This document shows positions 33,157-33,589 of a stretch of 33,589 bases of DNA, piece by piece. The notes beneath the pieces are model-generated. The model was not told the DNA's origin. It searched no databases and saw nothing but the letters and a program-made list of their open reading frames with translations. Made by a program: the position numbers and the translations under genes. Position 1 is the stretch's first letter. Each line of letters opens with the position of its first letter. This stretch comes from Clostridia bacterium 41_269. GTDB taxonomy: Bacteria; Bacillota; DTU086. The stretch covers positions 1 to 33,589 of the forward strand of contig LGEZ01000021.1 in assembly GCA_001508005.1 (NCBI GenBank). The letters are read 5' to 3'.

Positions 33157-33589
33157 TTACTGGCCATTGTATCTGTATTGAGCCATAGTTTCGTTCACAG
33201 CCTTATTTTTAGGAGAGTAATCCCAAGGTATAAAACAAGGGATGATTAACTCCGAAAGCTCTGAGCCAAGCCTCAACCAAGAGCATGAAAGTGAGGCCAT
33301 TTTCAAAAGAGAGAGAATGGGCATAAGCGATAAACCTGAGTCTGGTTTTAACATCGATAGCAGTGAACTGATAAAGGGGCAATTTATTTTTAAACAAAGC
33401 GGCATAAGCCTTGCTGGGTAGAGCATTTTGGTCAGCGATATGCTTAGTTATCGAACTGGAAGAACTCCAGGGGTTTAAAAGGAGACAAATCAGCGGCGTA
33501 ATAACGGTAGGTACTATTTTTAGAACGTTTTTTACGGCAGCGGATGCCATAACGTTTTAAGATATTTCTGATAGTAAAAGGGGACAAAG
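33157..33589 (-). pseudogene. Degraded integrase-core (IS481-like) transposase, running off the right edge
   Basis: Reading the minus strand from the right edge, one frame gives TIRNILKRYGIRCRKKRSK, then YYAADLSPFKPLEFFQFDN and stops. The next frame continues KHIADQNALPSKAYAALF, then KLPLYQFTAIDVKTRLRFIA and MLLVEAWLRAFGV. A one-base insertion (GATAACTAAG for GATACTAAG) near 33444 explains the switch. This is the segment of a DDE integrase-type transposase containing the FFQxD and AIDVKTR aspartates. After RAFGV homology is lost and the last acidic residue and C-terminus are missing, so the element is both frameshifted and 3'-truncated. The 33059-33156 stretch before it holds nothing recognisable. 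Confidence 0.65.

Overview
The window looks like a stretch of chromosome from a low-G+C, anaerobic, spore-former-lineage Bacillota (Clostridia-type). This rests on family content: a SigI/RsgI sigma/anti-sigma pair, two Asp23-family proteins, PyrK-type dihydroorotate dehydrogenase partners, YhaM, a 3D-domain protein and remnants of spmA/spmB. The species cannot be named from the sequence alone.

Layout. 1-962: ISLre2-type transposase remnant running off the left edge. 1140-3669: galE and a polyprenyl-phosphate sugar transferase (surface polysaccharide). 3664-4330: a frameshifted small conserved gene on the minus strand, preceded by a cluster of DnaA-box-like sequences. 4331-7280: rsgI-sigI (minus) divergent from a secreted copper-amine-oxidase-N domain protein. 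7615-8632: an MNT-HEPN-MNT nucleotidyltransferase cluster. 8778-11108: a decaying region with split ccdA, a tlpA fragment, unrecognised degraded DNA, a long-range inverted repeat resembling a small RNA or leader, a split hypothetical gene and a gamma-glutamylcyclotransferase stub. 11134-14305: ttcA-like gene, a membrane protein, a menA-like prenyltransferase and a frameshifted HAD phosphatase. 14602-15287: remnants of an FN3-like gene and of spmA and spmB. 15338-20666: an Asp23 pair under a consensus promoter, a zinc-ribbon protein, yhaM, a UPF0158 protein and an O-antigen-ligase/TPR protein. 20737-26660: pyrR, pyrK, pyrD, pyrF and pyrE, interrupted by a complete IS607-family element (tnpA, tnpB and a probable omega RNA). 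26737-33058: UPF0173 hydrolase, a divergent hemC homologue, an FtsA-like actin fold with beta-grasp-like tail repeats, a 3D-domain gene with an in-frame TGA, an anchored hypothetical protein and a probably LexA-regulated dinB. 33157-33589: a degraded integrase-type transposase.

Two themes stand out. First, the IS607 insertion can be resolved to the base: it lies at a GG inside the ribosome binding site of pyrF, and joining the flanks restores AGGAGG nine bases before the pyrF GTG. The element carries a TnpB with an intact D-E-D triad but no zinc-ribbon cysteines, and its omega RNA guide would read into pyrF. Second, many genes are broken. At least four breaks sit in homopolymer runs (A7, G9, A8, T9), while others are clear deletions (spmB internal deletion, ccdA-tlpA junction, truncated cyclotransferase). 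Some homopolymer breaks could be assembly errors, but the deletions cannot be explained that way.
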